A stretch of 60,650 bases of DNA from Deltaproteobacteria bacterium (GCA_016792625.1 JAEUKK010000080.1:1-60650); one strand, 5' to 3'. Counted from the first letter of the stretch, positions 33,602 through 42,913 are shown. A program made the numbers and translations. The notes: a model not told the origin generated them from the sequence alone.

Positions 33602-34708
33602 TCAGCGGCGGGCGAGGCCGAGCGCCCGGGCGAGGCGAGAGGAGACGGCGGCGTCGCGCGGCGGGCCCAACGCGGCGGAGAGGCGGGCCATGCCCTCGGC
33701 GGCGCGGCTGCCCCGGGTGCGGCGGCCCCACCAGCTCTCGAACTCGACGCGGGCGGTCTCGGCGACGGTGTAGTAGCCGCGGTCGGCGGCGAAGCGCTCG
33801 GGCCCGAGGAAGACCAGCGGGCCGGTGACCGCGCCCACGCCGCCCGCCTGCGCGCAGCGGGCCATCTCTTCGCCGTAGCGCCGGCCGCCGCAGCGGTGCT
33901 CAAAACGGGTGGCGCCGCCGGTGGGATCACCGAGCTGGCCCTGGCCTTCGAGCCAATAGGCGAGCACGGCGCGGTCGACCGCCGCGACCAGCAGCGGCTC
34001 GGGCCAGGCGGCGCCGGGGTGCAGCGCGAGATCGGAGCGCAGGCCCAGGTACTCAGACGGCCGGGCGCAGCTCGCGAAGCTGCCGGCGGGCCCGCAGCCC
34101 GGGTAGGGCCGCAGATCGGCCTGCCCATCGGGGTTGTAGACCGCCGGGTCGAGGCGGTTGCGCACCGAGCGCAGCACCCCGGTCGCCTCGACCAGCCCCC
34201 AGCGGTTGCTGAGCAGGCGGTCGGCCCCCACCTCGGCGAGGATCAGCCGCACGGCGATGCTCAGCTCACTCTCGCCGCCCATGGCCTCGGGCGCCAGGGC
34301 CCGGGTCACCTCGTGCAGGTCGTAGCCGAGAACGGCGGCCTGGACGGGCAGGCCGGCGGCCCGCGCCTCGAGCGGTACCTCGCGGTGGTGTGAGCAAGCC
34401 TCGAGGTCAGGGCAGCGCGGGCTGAGCTGGACGGTGAAGCGCGGCGCAGCCCAGAGCGCCTCTTCTTCGGGGGTGGGTGTAGGCAGCGGCTCGAGGGCCA
34501 CACCCTCGGACGGGCCCCGAAGCGCGCCGTCGAGCCCGCTGTCTTCGCGCACCAGCCGGTCGCCCGCGCGCACGCGCAGGCGCGCCCACGCCTCAGCGGT
34601 CAGCGCGCTGAGGGTGAGGAGGACGGCGAGGCCGAGGGCGAGGCGGAGGAGGATCGGGCGGAGCCGGCCCACGCGCCGCGTCGCCCCGGTGGAGGGGGTG
34701 GTGCGCAT
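33602..34708 (-). CDS. Envelope protein, possible SleB-type cell-wall hydrolase
   Basis: 368 residues. An N-terminal membrane anchor (LLRLALGLAVLLTLSALTAEAWA) is followed by a linker and a domain with patterns of Hydrolase_2/SleB: VRLILAEVGADRLLSNRWG (Glu as candidate acid), VLRSVRNRL, YNPDG, and DPTGGATRFEH near the end. The central region has two Cys pairs (CPDLEAC, CGPAGSFASC). Start ATG 34708 has no Shine-Dalgarno, but GATACT ends ten bases before it, so the message may be nearly leaderless. The family match is by motif memory and is moderate. Confidence 0.6.
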   Translation of the reverse strand: MRTTPSTGATRRVGRLRPILLRLALGLAVLLTLSALTAEAWARLRVRAGDRLVREDSGLDGALRGPSEGVALEPLPTPTPEEEALWAAPRFTVQLSPRCPDLEACSHHREVPLEARAAGLPVQAAVLGYDLHEVTRALAPEAMGGESELSIAVRLILAEVGADRLLSNRWGLVEATGVLRSVRNRLDPAVYNPDGQADLRPYPGCGPAGSFASCARPSEYLGLRSDLALHPGAAWPEPLLVAAVDRAVLAYWLEGQGQLGDPTGGATRFEHRCGGRRYGEEMARCAQAGGVGAVTGPLVFLGPERFAADRGYYTVAETARVEFESWWGRRTRGSRAAEGMARLSAALGPPRDAAVSSRLARALGLARR

Positions 34709-34906
34709 CGCGTGGAACAGTATCCGGAGGCCCCCTCAACGGCAGCACAGGTCTGCGGTTGACGTGAAAAGAACAGCCGCGGGAGTGGAGCGCTGCGGGC
34801 CCCTCTCGACGAGGCGGGCGTGGAACCGCGCCAGTCATTGCGGGGAACACCAGCAGCAGCGGATCGGGCCGCGGGGGTGGGCGGCGCACCCGACCCCTGA
34901 TCGGCT

Positions 34907-35275
34907 TCAGCGGCGGCGGCGCGGGGTCGGCTGGCCGAGCAGCGTGGCCCGTTGGCGGGCCCGCCCCCGCAGAAAGTGCAGGCTGCGCAGCGGCTCGAGC
35001 TCGTCGTGCAGGGCTTGGGCGGCGGCCGGGCCCCCCTCGTGCAACAGCAGGCGGGCCGCCCGGCGGGCGCGGCTGATCGCCGGCGGCTCGTCGGGCTGGG
35101 GCGGGAGCAGGCCGACCAGGCGGGCGCCGAGCTGCGGGCGCCCCGCGGACAGGGCCGCGACCACAGCCTCAAGCAGGTCATCTTCGGCGAGATCAGCGTC
35201 GCGCCAAGCGGCGACGAACTGGTCCTCGGCGGCCGGATCCCGGGCGGGCAAGGCGGAGGGGGGCGGGCTCGGCAC
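34907..35275 (-). CDS. Small helical protein of unknown function
   Basis: 122 residues, acidic N-terminal half and basic C-terminus (ending PTPRRRR). It is predicted helical throughout (AEDDLLEAVVAAL, ISRARRAARLLL, AQALHDELEPLRSLHFL), like a HEAT/TPR-type fragment. It is supported by GAGGAG five bases before GTG 35275. It is divergent from the thioredoxin gene with a 64-base gap. No family recognised. Confidence 0.6.
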   Translation of the reverse strand: MPSPPPSALPARDPAAEDQFVAAWRDADLAEDDLLEAVVAALSAGRPQLGARLVGLLPPQPDEPPAISRARRAARLLLHEGGPAAAQALHDELEPLRSLHFLRGRARQRATLLGQPTPRRRR

Positions 35276-35339
35276 GGGCGCTCCTCGCGGCGCCGCGCGG
35301 GGCGCCCGGCCACCGGATATGACCGCGGGTGGAGGTCGA

Positions 35340-35726
35340 ATGTCGGACGACGATGATGATGACTACGGCGGCGACGCCGACCAGCGCGGGGCCGGCGACG
35401 CCCACCTGCTCGAGATCACCGAGGACAACTTTGAGGACCTCGCGGTCGCCTCGCCGGTCCCGATCATCCTCGACTTCTGGGCGGCTTGGTGTGAGCCCTG
35501 CAAGGCGCTGGGGCCCATCCTCTCTGATCTGGCCCTGACCTACGCGGGCCGGGTCGCGGTTGGCAAGATCGACGTGGACAGCCAGGGCGCCCTCGCCGCG
35601 GCCTTCGGCGTGCGGGGCATCCCCACCATGGTGGTCTTGCGCGACGGCGAGGCCGTGATCGAGGAGCGGGGCTTCCGCGGCCGGGCCCGCGTCGAGGCGC
35701 TGTTCGCGGAGCTCGCCGGAGCGTGA
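35340..35726 (+). CDS. Thioredoxin-like protein with WCEPC active site
   Basis: 128 residues. The Trx fold is clear: LDFWAAWCEPCKALGPIL with Cys51 and Cys54, and GIPTMVVL with the cis-Pro. The usual WCGPC is WCEPC, which should shift redox potential. An Asp-rich N-terminal extension of about 20 residues (DDDDDDYGGDAD) precedes the fold. It is cytoplasmic, with no signal. The start is ATG 35340 behind GGAG. Its TGA overlaps the GTG of the next gene (GTGA), so it is translated together with a barrel-like secreted protein. Confidence 0.9.
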   Translation: MSDDDDDDYGGDADQRGAGDAHLLEITEDNFEDLAVASPVPIILDFWAAWCEPCKALGPILSDLALTYAGRVAVGKIDVDSQGALAAAFGVRGIPTMVVLRDGEAVIEERGFRGRARVEALFAELAGA

Positions 35727-36703
35727 CCGCCGCGGCGGCCCTGGGCTTGGCCTTCGCGCTCAGCGGCCCTGCGGCCCGCGCAGCCCCGGCGGCGGGTGGA
35801 GATGGGGCGCTCCCCGCGGCGACCAGCGGCGAGGCGGGCCCTGCGGCCGCCGCTCCCCCCGCGTCAGAGGGGCTCGATGGGTCTGTGTCCCCCGCGGTCC
35901 CCTCCCCTGCCCGCTGCGCTGACGGGCCGCTGAGCCGCGAGAGCGGCCTCGTGGTCAACCGCGCAGGCACGCTCTGCGCCGGCGAGCAGCTGCTGGTCAG
36001 CACCGACGGCCTGCTGGTCGGGGGCGCCGCCGCGCTGTCGGAGAAGGCCCAGATCGGCGTGACTGGGCTCATCCCCATCAATGAGGAGTGGCCGGCGCTG
36101 GTGCTCGCCACCGGCGAGCTCGGCGTGCTGGAGCGCCCGCGCCTGCGGGCCAGCGCGCGGGCGACGATCGGCTACGCGCGCCTCGCCTCGCGGGACCGGA
36201 GCGCCGGGCTGATCGGCGGCGGCCTCGGCCTGAGCTGGCGACCCGAGGAGCGCGGCGGCGCGATGCGCGAGGCCCTGGCCCAGCGCGCGGGCCTGCACGC
36301 CGGGGTCAGCGCGTGGACCGGCGCGGGGCAGCCGCTGGGCACGGTGGTCGACCTGAGCCGCGGCGGCGCCCTGGTCGGCGAGGCCGGGCTGGACCTGCTG
36401 CTCGGCCGCAGCCTGGTGTGGACCACCGAGATCATCGTGCCGACCATCGTCTTCGACGGGCGCGCCAGCGCAGGTGAGCTGGCCGCGGTGGCCTATGGGC
36501 TGCGGGGCATGAGCGAGCGCCTGCGCGTCGACGTCGGCTTCGTCAAGGGCACGGGCGCGGCGGGCCAGCTCGACGCGCTGCGCCTGGGCTTCCCCCTCAT
36601 CCGGATCAGCGGCCTGGTGCGCGTCTCGGACGAGGCCGCGGCGCGCAAGGCAGCGCCGGCCGGCGCCCAGGCGACCGCCGACGGGCCCGGCGCCGCGCGC
36701 TGA
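35723..36703 (+). CDS. Secreted outer-membrane barrel-like protein
   Basis: 326 residues. A signal peptide (ALGLAFALSGPAARAA) is followed by an Ala/Pro linker and a domain of alternating polar and hydrophobic strands (LRASARATIGYARLA, AGLIGGGLGLSWR, LHAGVSAWTG, RLRVDVGFVKG), as in small beta-barrels. Two Cys (CADG, CAGE) flank the domain start. The GTG start overlaps the thioredoxin stop. A strong hairpin six bases after its stop probably ends the transcript. The function is unknown. Confidence 0.7.
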   Translation: MTAAAALGLAFALSGPAARAAPAAGGDGALPAATSGEAGPAAAAPPASEGLDGSVSPAVPSPARCADGPLSRESGLVVNRAGTLCAGEQLLVSTDGLLVGGAAALSEKAQIGVTGLIPINEEWPALVLATGELGVLERPRLRASARATIGYARLASRDRSAGLIGGGLGLSWRPEERGGAMREALAQRAGLHAGVSAWTGAGQPLGTVVDLSRGGALVGEAGLDLLLGRSLVWTTEIIVPTIVFDGRASAGELAAVAYGLRGMSERLRVDVGFVKGTGAAGQLDALRLGFPLIRISGLVRVSDEAAARKAAPAGAQATADGPGAAR

Positions 36704-36708
36704 GCCCG

Positions 36709-36734
36709 CCCCATACGGGAGTCGCCGTATGGGG
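36709..36734 (+). terminator. Perfect 10-bp hairpin after the barrel-like gene
   Basis: CCCCATACGG and CCGTATGGGG flank a six-base loop (GAGTCG), followed by TCTTCC. There is no proper U-run. It is probably a terminator; an operator for the next gene is possible. Confidence 0.5.
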
Positions 36735-36856
36735 TCTTCCAGGCCTGTTTCACCTGCCCAACGCGGAAGGAGGGGGGCGATAGTCCGCACCAAGTTCAGG
36801 CGCGCGGCGCGGCGACGGGAGCGGCGCCGCGTGTCGCGGACACTTTGGGGGGCGCG

Positions 36857-37234
36857 ATGTCCGACAGCAGTGGTGGGGCGCCGCGCGGGCGGGTGCTCGT
36901 GGTCGAGCACGACCAGCAGCGCGGGCGCCTGGTGGAGAAGATGCTGCGGCGGCGCGGCCTGCAGCCGCAGCGGGTGGGCAGCGGGGTCGAGGCGCTGCTC
37001 GTGCTGCGCGAGCAGGAGGTCGAGCTGGTCATCACCGAGGCCGACCTCAGCGATATGGGCGGCGAGGAGCTGATCACCGCGGTGCGCCGCACCGGTCGGC
37101 GCTGCCGCACGGCCCTGCTGGGCGGCGACCCGGCAGGGGCGCAGGGCCTCGCCGACGCCCACTTCCCGCACCCCCTGTCTCTCGTCGCGCTGGGCCACTT
37201 CGCCGCGCCGCCCCGACCCGACACCGAGGGCTGA
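36857..37234 (+). CDS. Degenerate response-regulator receiver domain
   Basis: 125 residues, a stand-alone receiver (RGRVLVVEHDQQRGRLVEKML). The acidic pair is Glu-His instead of Asp-Asp. The strand-3 phosphorylation site reads VITEADLSDMGGEEL, with Glu where Asp is expected. The strand-5 Lys is replaced (HFPHPLS for the usual K-P). It should not accept phosphate normally; Glu may mimic the active state. ATG 36857 has only a weak GGGG upstream. It converges on the hybrid histidine kinase with a 11-base gap; the kinase's own receiver keeps the normal VITDLHLGGMSGEAL. Confidence 0.75.
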   Translation: MSDSSGGAPRGRVLVVEHDQQRGRLVEKMLRRRGLQPQRVGSGVEALLVLREQEVELVITEADLSDMGGEELITAVRRTGRRCRTALLGGDPAGAQGLADAHFPHPLSLVALGHFAAPPRPDTEG

Positions 37235-37245
37235 GCGAAGGGCGC

Positions 37246-39372
37246 TCAAGCCGCGCCGGGCTGGACCAGCGCAGCGGCCAGCGCGCTGACCTCGAGGGCG
37301 AGGGCGGTGGGGCTGACCGGCTTGTGCAGCACCCGCTCGACCCCGGCGGTGGCGAGCGCGTCGGCGGGGAGCCGGTCGCCGGTAAGCACCCACACCCGGG
37401 GGGCGCTGCCGCGCAGGCGGAGGGCGCGGGCCAGCGCCTCGCCGCTCATGCCCCCGAGGTGCAGATCGGTGATGACCAGGGCGGGGTGTGCGCCGAGCGC
37501 GTCGGCGCCGCGCATCGCGGCGAGGGCGCCCTCGGCAGAGCTAACCACGGTGACCGCGTGCCCGGCGGCCTCGAGCGCGAGCTGCAGGGGGAGCACCGCC
37601 GAGGGCGTGTCGTCGACCAGCAGCACGCCGAGCTGCGGGGCCCGGACCAGCGGGGCCGCGGCCAAGGCGCTGCGGCCGCGGCGCGCCGCGCGGCAGAGCT
37701 CGCCGTCGGACCAGGGGGGCTGCAGGGTGTGGGCGCCGTCGGCGCCCAGCGCGAGCAGGCGGGTGGCCCCCAGCGGCCCCCGCAGCAGGAAGTGGCGCCG
37801 GGCCGCCTGGGGGCCGGTGAGGGCCGCGCCCAGCGCACCCAGACGCGCGACGAGATCGACGTGCAGCGGGCCATCACCGACCACGGCGAGGGGCAGGCCG
37901 GTGAGCGGTCGGGGGGCCGGCCCGCAAGCCGGGAGGGCCAGCCGCAGCGTGAAGCAGGCGCCGGCGCCCGGCGCGCCCTGGGCGACGAGGTCACCCCCCA
38001 TCCGCCGGGCGAAGGCCCGCGAGATGCTGAGCCCGAGGCCCGTGCCCCCAAAACGGCGGGCGACCTCGGGCCCCGCCTGGCGGTAGGGCTCGAAGATGCG
38101 CTCAGCGACGGCCGGATCGAAGCCGACGCCGGTGTCGATCACCCGCAGCTCGACGAGGCCGGCGGGGTCGGGGGCGTCGACCTCGACCCGCACCAGGCCG
38201 CCCGCGGTGAACTTGACCGCGTTGCTGACCAGGTTGAGCAAGATCTGGCGCACCCGCCCGCGATCACCCCGGAGCATCGGCAGCCCACCCGCCGGGGGGC
38301 GCCAGCTCAGCGGCGTGCGCTGGGCGGCCGCGCGCGCGGCCAAAACCCCGAACACCTCGTCGATCACCTCGCTGAGGTGGAAGGGCTCGGAGCCGAGCTC
38401 GACCGGCTCGTGCGCCGCGCGGCCGTGCTCGAGCACCTGATTGACGACGTGGAGCATCATCGCACCGCTGGTCGCCACGGTCTGCACCGCTTGGCGCTGG
38501 GCCTGGGTCTGCGCGACCGGCCCGAGCAGCTCGGCCGCGCCGAGCACGCCCTGCAAGGGGCTGCGCAGCTCATGGCTGAGGGTGCCGATCAGGCCGTCGC
38601 GCTGGCTGGCCAGCTCGACCGCGCGCTGACGGGCGGCGTCGAGGTCAGCGGCGAGCGCCTCGGCGGCGGCGCGGCCGAGGTTCGCCTCGAGCTCTGCCTG
38701 CAGCAGGCGGTCGATCTGCCGCCTGCGGGCCCGCACCGAGACCACGGCCACCACGTTGCTCATGCCCAAGGCGATGCTCCAGTGGGTCGCCTCGGCCGTG
38801 GGCGGCGCCCAGACCATCAGGGTGAGCGCGAAGGCCGCCCAGGCGAGGCCCCACAGGAGGATCACGACCCGCCAGGAGAAGGTCAGCGCCGCCGCCCCGA
38901 GCAGCACGAGCATCAGGTTGGTGGACTGCCAGAGCTCACCGGTGCGAATGACGTGATGCGCGCTGTTGACGAGCGCTACGCCCAGGAGCAAGCCCAAGAT
39001 CGCGTGGGCCTGCGCCAGCAGCTGGGCCGGGCGGCGGGCGATCCACAGGCGGACCGCGCCGGTGATGGTGGCCGAGCTCGCCGCGACCACGCTGAGGGCG
39101 ACCCGGTGCTCAGGGGCGACCAGCACGAGGTGGGCGAGGGCGAGGACGGCGAGGGCCACGCTCAGCGCCGTCGCCACGGGTGCTGCCTGCTCAAGCGCGA
39201 TCCGCCGCAGGGCGTCGCTGCGGCGCGCGGCGAAGCCCGCGGGCGGCACAGGCGGGGTCGCCGCGGCATATTGGCCCATCGGCACCAGGGCTGGCCCCCC
39301 GTCTGCAGCCACCCCCAGGCCCGCCGCGGGCAGCGGCGCGGGGTGGACCGGCGAAACCGAAGGATCGGACAC
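37246..39372 (-). CDS. Hybrid histidine kinase with C-terminal receiver
   Basis: 708 residues. Six or so membrane helices (60-210) form an integral sensor. A coiled linker follows, then the H-box GTLSHELRSPLQGVLG (His267), HATPase with LLNLVSNAVKFT, DTGVGFDP and FGGTGLGLSIS, a degenerate spacer of about 100 residues and a receiver (VLLVDDTPSA, VITDLHLGG, VLHKPVS). The GTG start at 39372 follows GGAG; ten extra codons upstream lack a site. It is the last gene of the minus-strand run from 43733. The stimulus is unknown. Confidence 0.9.
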   Translation of the reverse strand: MSDPSVSPVHPAPLPAAGLGVAADGGPALVPMGQYAAATPPVPPAGFAARRSDALRRIALEQAAPVATALSVALAVLALAHLVLVAPEHRVALSVVAASSATITGAVRLWIARRPAQLLAQAHAILGLLLGVALVNSAHHVIRTGELWQSTNLMLVLLGAAALTFSWRVVILLWGLAWAAFALTLMVWAPPTAEATHWSIALGMSNVVAVVSVRARRRQIDRLLQAELEANLGRAAAEALAADLDAARQRAVELASQRDGLIGTLSHELRSPLQGVLGAAELLGPVAQTQAQRQAVQTVATSGAMMLHVVNQVLEHGRAAHEPVELGSEPFHLSEVIDEVFGVLAARAAAQRTPLSWRPPAGGLPMLRGDRGRVRQILLNLVSNAVKFTAGGLVRVEVDAPDPAGLVELRVIDTGVGFDPAVAERIFEPYRQAGPEVARRFGGTGLGLSISRAFARRMGGDLVAQGAPGAGACFTLRLALPACGPAPRPLTGLPLAVVGDGPLHVDLVARLGALGAALTGPQAARRHFLLRGPLGATRLLALGADGAHTLQPPWSDGELCRAARRGRSALAAAPLVRAPQLGVLLVDDTPSAVLPLQLALEAAGHAVTVVSSAEGALAAMRGADALGAHPALVITDLHLGGMSGEALARALRLRGSAPRVWVLTGDRLPADALATAGVERVLHKPVSPTALALEVSALAAALVQPGAA

Positions 39373-39398
39373 GGGCGCTCCAGGCACGCTGCCCGACC

Positions 39399-41081
39399 TC
39401 ATCGGCCCGGGCGGGCGTCGGTGAAGGCCGAGGGCGGGCGGGCCGGCGCCGCGCGGTGGAGGCTGAGCAGCTGGAGCGCCTCGCCCAGGTCAGCGGCCCG
39501 CAGGCCGCGCTCGTCGAGCTGGGCGCGCCGCGGAGGATCGACCGGGCCCCGCCGCCAGGCGGCGTCCTCGCGGGCCGCTGCGGACCACCGCGGGCCCCGC
39601 CGGTCGACCTCGAAGTCCACCGCCTCGACCGCGGCCTCGATCTGCGAGAAGCGCGCCATCACCTTGCCATCCCAACGGACCTCCCACCGGTCGCGGCGGC
39701 CCGGCCGACCGGTGGCCTCGATGCGCACCTCGACCACCCGGCCCGCGATGGTGAGGTGCAGGCAGAGCCCGAGGCTGCCCAAGGAGCACCAGCCGTTGCC
39801 CGAGATGGCCCGCAGCTCGGGATCGACGGCCGAGCGGAGGGGGTCGAAGGCCGCGGCGCGATCTTTGATCTCTTGCAAAGTGATGGCGCCGGCCTCGAGC
39901 GCGAAGCCGGGCAGGTCGAAGGGCAAGCGCCGAAGGTAGGCCGCCGCTTCGCGCACGTCTTCGCCGCCCAGGTCGAGGTCACGCGGCAGGCCCCAGAGCA
40001 CGGGCAAGGTGACCAGCGGCAGGCTGCTCGCGTCGACAAAGTCGAGCACGAGGCAGTCTTGTTTGTCGGGGGCCGGGCGGGTGCCGCGGCCCACGCACTG
40101 CACGTAGAGGGCCTGGCTGCGGGTGGGCCGGGCCATGACCACGCAGCTCACACCCGGGTCGTCGAAGCCCTCGGTCAGCACGCCCACGTTGGTGACCGCC
40201 TGCAGCTCACCCTGGGCGAAGCGGGCCAGCACCGCCGCACGGTCTGCCGGATCCATCGCGCCGTGAACCAGATCGGCGCGCACGCCGAGCTTGCGCAGGG
40301 CCAGCGCCATGTGGCGCGCGTGCTCGACGGTGACGCAGAACACGAGGCTGCGGCGGTCGCGGGCGAGCTCCTGCACCGCGCGGGCGACCAGCGCGTTGCG
40401 CTCTTCGATGTCGACGCGCTCGTCGTCCATCTCGAGGTCTTCGCGCGCCCCGGTCGCGCCGCTGAGCCGCGCCCCGGTGTGCAGGCGGAAGCCCCGCAGC
40501 GGGACGAGGTAGCCGTCCTCGACCAGCTCGACGAGACCGCGGCTGTATACGACCTCTTGGAAGAGATCGCTGAGCGGCAGACCATCCGCCCGCTGGGGCG
40601 TGGCGGTGAAGCCGAGCAGGGTGCCGTCCCAGTCGGGATCGAGGCAGCCGAGGCTGCGCAGCACCCGCTGGTTGTCGGCCGCCGGGGCGTGGTGGCACTC
40701 GTCGTAGATGACGAGACCAAAGCGGCGCTCGGCCATCAGGCGCGCGAGCCGCTCTTCATGCAGAGAGCGCACGCTGGCCACGACCACCCGCGCCTCGGCC
40801 CCCGCGCGGGCGGCGGCCGCCTCGAGCCCGACCACGTCTGCGCCCCCGGCGGGGCCCCCGAGCGTGCGCCGCAGCTTGTCGACGGCCTGGGTGAGCAGCT
40901 CAGAGCGGTGGGCGAGCACGAGCACCGGGCGGCGGGCGAGGGCGGCGAGCCGCGAGAAGATCACGGTCTTGCCCGCACCGGTGGGCAAGCAGACGACCTG
41001 CCGGCGCACGCCGCGCTTGCGGGCGGCGATCACCGCGTCGACGGCCTCGATCTGGTAGGGCCGGAGGGGGAAGGCGGTCAT
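39399..41081 (-). CDS. Superfamily 2 DEAD/DEAH-type helicase
   Basis: 560 residues. Helicase motifs: LRPYQIEAVDAV (Q-like), PTGAGKT (33-39), VLVLAHRSELL, IYDECHH (motif II, DECH), GFTATPQRADG (III), VTNVGVLTEGFDDP (V), QCVGRGTRPAPDK (VI). It resembles the SSL2/XPB-like and type III restriction-like SF2 group. The last 190 residues form an extra domain with a basic tail. ATG 41081 lies seven bases after the stop of the lipoprotein gene. No restriction or methyltransferase partner is adjacent, so a repair or RNA role is equally possible. Confidence 0.9.
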   Translation of the reverse strand: MTAFPLRPYQIEAVDAVIAARKRGVRRQVVCLPTGAGKTVIFSRLAALARRPVLVLAHRSELLTQAVDKLRRTLGGPAGGADVVGLEAAAARAGAEARVVVASVRSLHEERLARLMAERRFGLVIYDECHHAPAADNQRVLRSLGCLDPDWDGTLLGFTATPQRADGLPLSDLFQEVVYSRGLVELVEDGYLVPLRGFRLHTGARLSGATGAREDLEMDDERVDIEERNALVARAVQELARDRRSLVFCVTVEHARHMALALRKLGVRADLVHGAMDPADRAAVLARFAQGELQAVTNVGVLTEGFDDPGVSCVVMARPTRSQALYVQCVGRGTRPAPDKQDCLVLDFVDASSLPLVTLPVLWGLPRDLDLGGEDVREAAAYLRRLPFDLPGFALEAGAITLQEIKDRAAAFDPLRSAVDPELRAISGNGWCSLGSLGLCLHLTIAGRVVEVRIEATGRPGRRDRWEVRWDGKVMARFSQIEAAVEAVDFEVDRRGPRWSAAAREDAAWRRGPVDPPRRAQLDERGLRAADLGEALQLLSLHRAAPARPPSAFTDARPGR

Positions 41082-41087
41082 GGGGCT

Positions 41088-41564
41088 TCAGCGCTCCAGC
41101 CACCAGGTCACCGCGACCTCGGCGGGGGCCTCGCGGCTCACCCCGAGCTGGTCGGGCGGGCGCACCCCCTCGCCCTCGAGGCGGGCCTCTGCGCCGACAT
41201 AGTCGAGGATGAGGTACACATCGGTGTCGAGGTCGACGAGGTGGCGTTCACCCTCTTGGGCGTAGGCGCCCGCGAGGTCGTCGGCCCGGTCATCGGTCGA
41301 GGCCGAGAGCACCACCACCCGCGGCTGGGCGATCGGCTCGAAGGCCCCGTCCGCCCAGCGGTAGCGCAGGATGAGCGCGGCCTCGCCCTCTTTGAACTCG
41401 ATGGTGCCCATGTCAATCTGGTCGACAGGCCCGTCGCCGGCGTCAATCTCGAGGGCAGTGATGTCCCAAAAGCCGAGCAGGACGGGGTCGCGGGCGCAGC
41501 CAGCGGCGGAGAGCAGGCCCACGAGGCCGGCCGCGCGCAGCACCGGGGGGCAGCGCGGGCTCAT
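41088..41564 (-). CDS. Small lipoprotein
   Basis: 158 residues. The lipobox is LLSAAGC (Cys23). The mature part is acidic and beta-rich (LGFWDITALEIDAGDGPVDQ, ALILRYRWADGAFEP, VYLILDYVGAEARLEG). It overlaps the upstream gene by four bases (ATGA). No family recognised; the opening FWDITALEID resembles lipocalin-like first strands but that is weak. Confidence 0.75.
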   Translation of the reverse strand: MSPRCPPVLRAAGLVGLLSAAGCARDPVLLGFWDITALEIDAGDGPVDQIDMGTIEFKEGEAALILRYRWADGAFEPIAQPRVVVLSASTDDRADDLAGAYAQEGERHLVDLDTDVYLILDYVGAEARLEGEGVRPPDQLGVSREAPAEVAVTWWLER

Positions 41565-42913
41565 CGGTCACCCGCCACGAGGTCCATGCCGACGCGGACC
41601 GAGAGCGCGTTGGTCGCGAAGGGGTAGAGCGCCAGCTGCTCGGGGTCGTTGAACAGGACCTGGAGGCTGCCCACCCCGTTGTTGAGCTGCAGCCGCGCCG
41701 AGAAGAAGCGCCCCCCGTCGACACCTTGGGTGTAGCGGGGCGGCAACGAGACCACGCCGAGGCGACCAGCGAAGCGCGGGTTGTCAGAGGGCGGGCCTTC
41801 TTCGCCCCGGTGCGCGTAGAAGCCGGGGGTGTGCCAGCCGAGGTGCGCGTCGAACAGGCCCTTGTCGGCGCCGGTGCGCACAGAGGCCGCCGCTTCGATC
41901 ATGTCGGCGATGGCCTTCTGCTCGAAGTGCAGGGTGCGCAGCCGCCCGGCCTCGCCGCCGCCGACCACCTCGAGCCCGGTGGGCAGATCGCGCAGGTAGA
42001 GGCTGGTCATGCCGACCGCCGACCCGAGCTTGTCAGCGCCAAAGCGGCGCAAGGAGAGGTCTTGCACCCCCGCGCGCAGGTAGGCGAGGGCCTCGTCGCG
42101 GCTGAGGCCGTCTGCCTCGGACCCAAAGGTGGTCGAGATGGTGCCAAACAGCCCGACGGTGCGCTCATCGACCGAGCCGAAAAAGCCCCGTGCGCCGGTG
42201 TAGCCGACGCGCGCGCCGACGAAGCGGGTGTTGATGTAGCCGCCGCCGATCCAGTCGACCGCGTAGCTCGCCACGCCATCGCCGCGCTGGAAATTGCCGA
42301 CCAGCGGGGCAAAGGAGGCCGGGTAGGTGTTGATGATCTGGGCAGGCACCGCCCAGAGCCGGTAGCCCAGCACGCTCTGGGTCACGCTGGCCGAGTAAAA
42401 GGCCCCCACGCCGCGCCCGCCGACGCCAAAGACGACGTTGAAGGCGTACAGATCGAGGGGCTGCTCATAGACCCGCTCTTTGCGGGCGAGCCGGGCCTCT
42501 TCGTCGAGGAAGGTGAGATCGGTCTCGGCGTCGGCCTTGGTGTCGCCGCACCAGGTCGGGACCCGCGCCGCCCCGAAGGTGTCGTTCATCTCGCCCGAGA
42601 GGAAGCCCTGAACGGGCTGCTGCCGCACCGGCAGCTGCCCGGCGAGGCCCGAGCGGTGCGCGACCCGCTCGGCGAAAGCAGCGGCGCTGTAGGTGTTCAC
42701 GTTGGTCTTGCGCGCCGCTTGCGCGTTCGCGAAGCCGGCGGTGCCGGCGATCGGGTAGTTCTGCTCACAGCCCAGCGGCCGGGCCCGGGCCGCGGGCGCC
42801 GCGGTCAATGCGGCGGCGCAGAGCACCACGAGGCCCAGCGACGCAACGCGGTGAAATGCCCGCAGCAACGCCCGGAGCAACCCGCAGCGCAGCGCCGCCA
42901 GCGCCCCGGGCAT
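41561..42913 (-). CDS. Secreted protein, probably outer-membrane associated
   Basis: 450 residues from ATG 42913, which overlaps the previous stop (TGATG). The signal (LGLVVLCAAALTAAPAARA) is followed by two Cys (LGCEQNYP, TWCGDT) and a long region of amphipathic strands (FNVVFGVGGRGVGAFYSASV, YINTRFVGARVGYTGARGFF, FSARLQLNNGVGSLQVLF, ALSVRVGMDLV), as in a beta-barrel or large beta-sandwich. It is part of a coupled run with two lipoproteins upstream and one downstream. Unknown function; a transport or adhesion complex is an inference. Confidence 0.75.
   Translation of the reverse strand: MPGALAALRCGLLRALLRAFHRVASLGLVVLCAAALTAAPAARARPLGCEQNYPIAGTAGFANAQAARKTNVNTYSAAAFAERVAHRSGLAGQLPVRQQPVQGFLSGEMNDTFGAARVPTWCGDTKADAETDLTFLDEEARLARKERVYEQPLDLYAFNVVFGVGGRGVGAFYSASVTQSVLGYRLWAVPAQIINTYPASFAPLVGNFQRGDGVASYAVDWIGGGYINTRFVGARVGYTGARGFFGSVDERTVGLFGTISTTFGSEADGLSRDEALAYLRAGVQDLSLRRFGADKLGSAVGMTSLYLRDLPTGLEVVGGGEAGRLRTLHFEQKAIADMIEAAASVRTGADKGLFDAHLGWHTPGFYAHRGEEGPPSDNPRFAGRLGVVSLPPRYTQGVDGGRFFSARLQLNNGVGSLQVLFNDPEQLALYPFATNALSVRVGMDLVAGDR

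Noticed and set aside
31822..34128. 768-codon minus-strand frame across the ABC/CPBP gene and past its end
   Set aside because: Gln/Arg/Gly low complexity antisense to a clear fusion protein; no initiation site.
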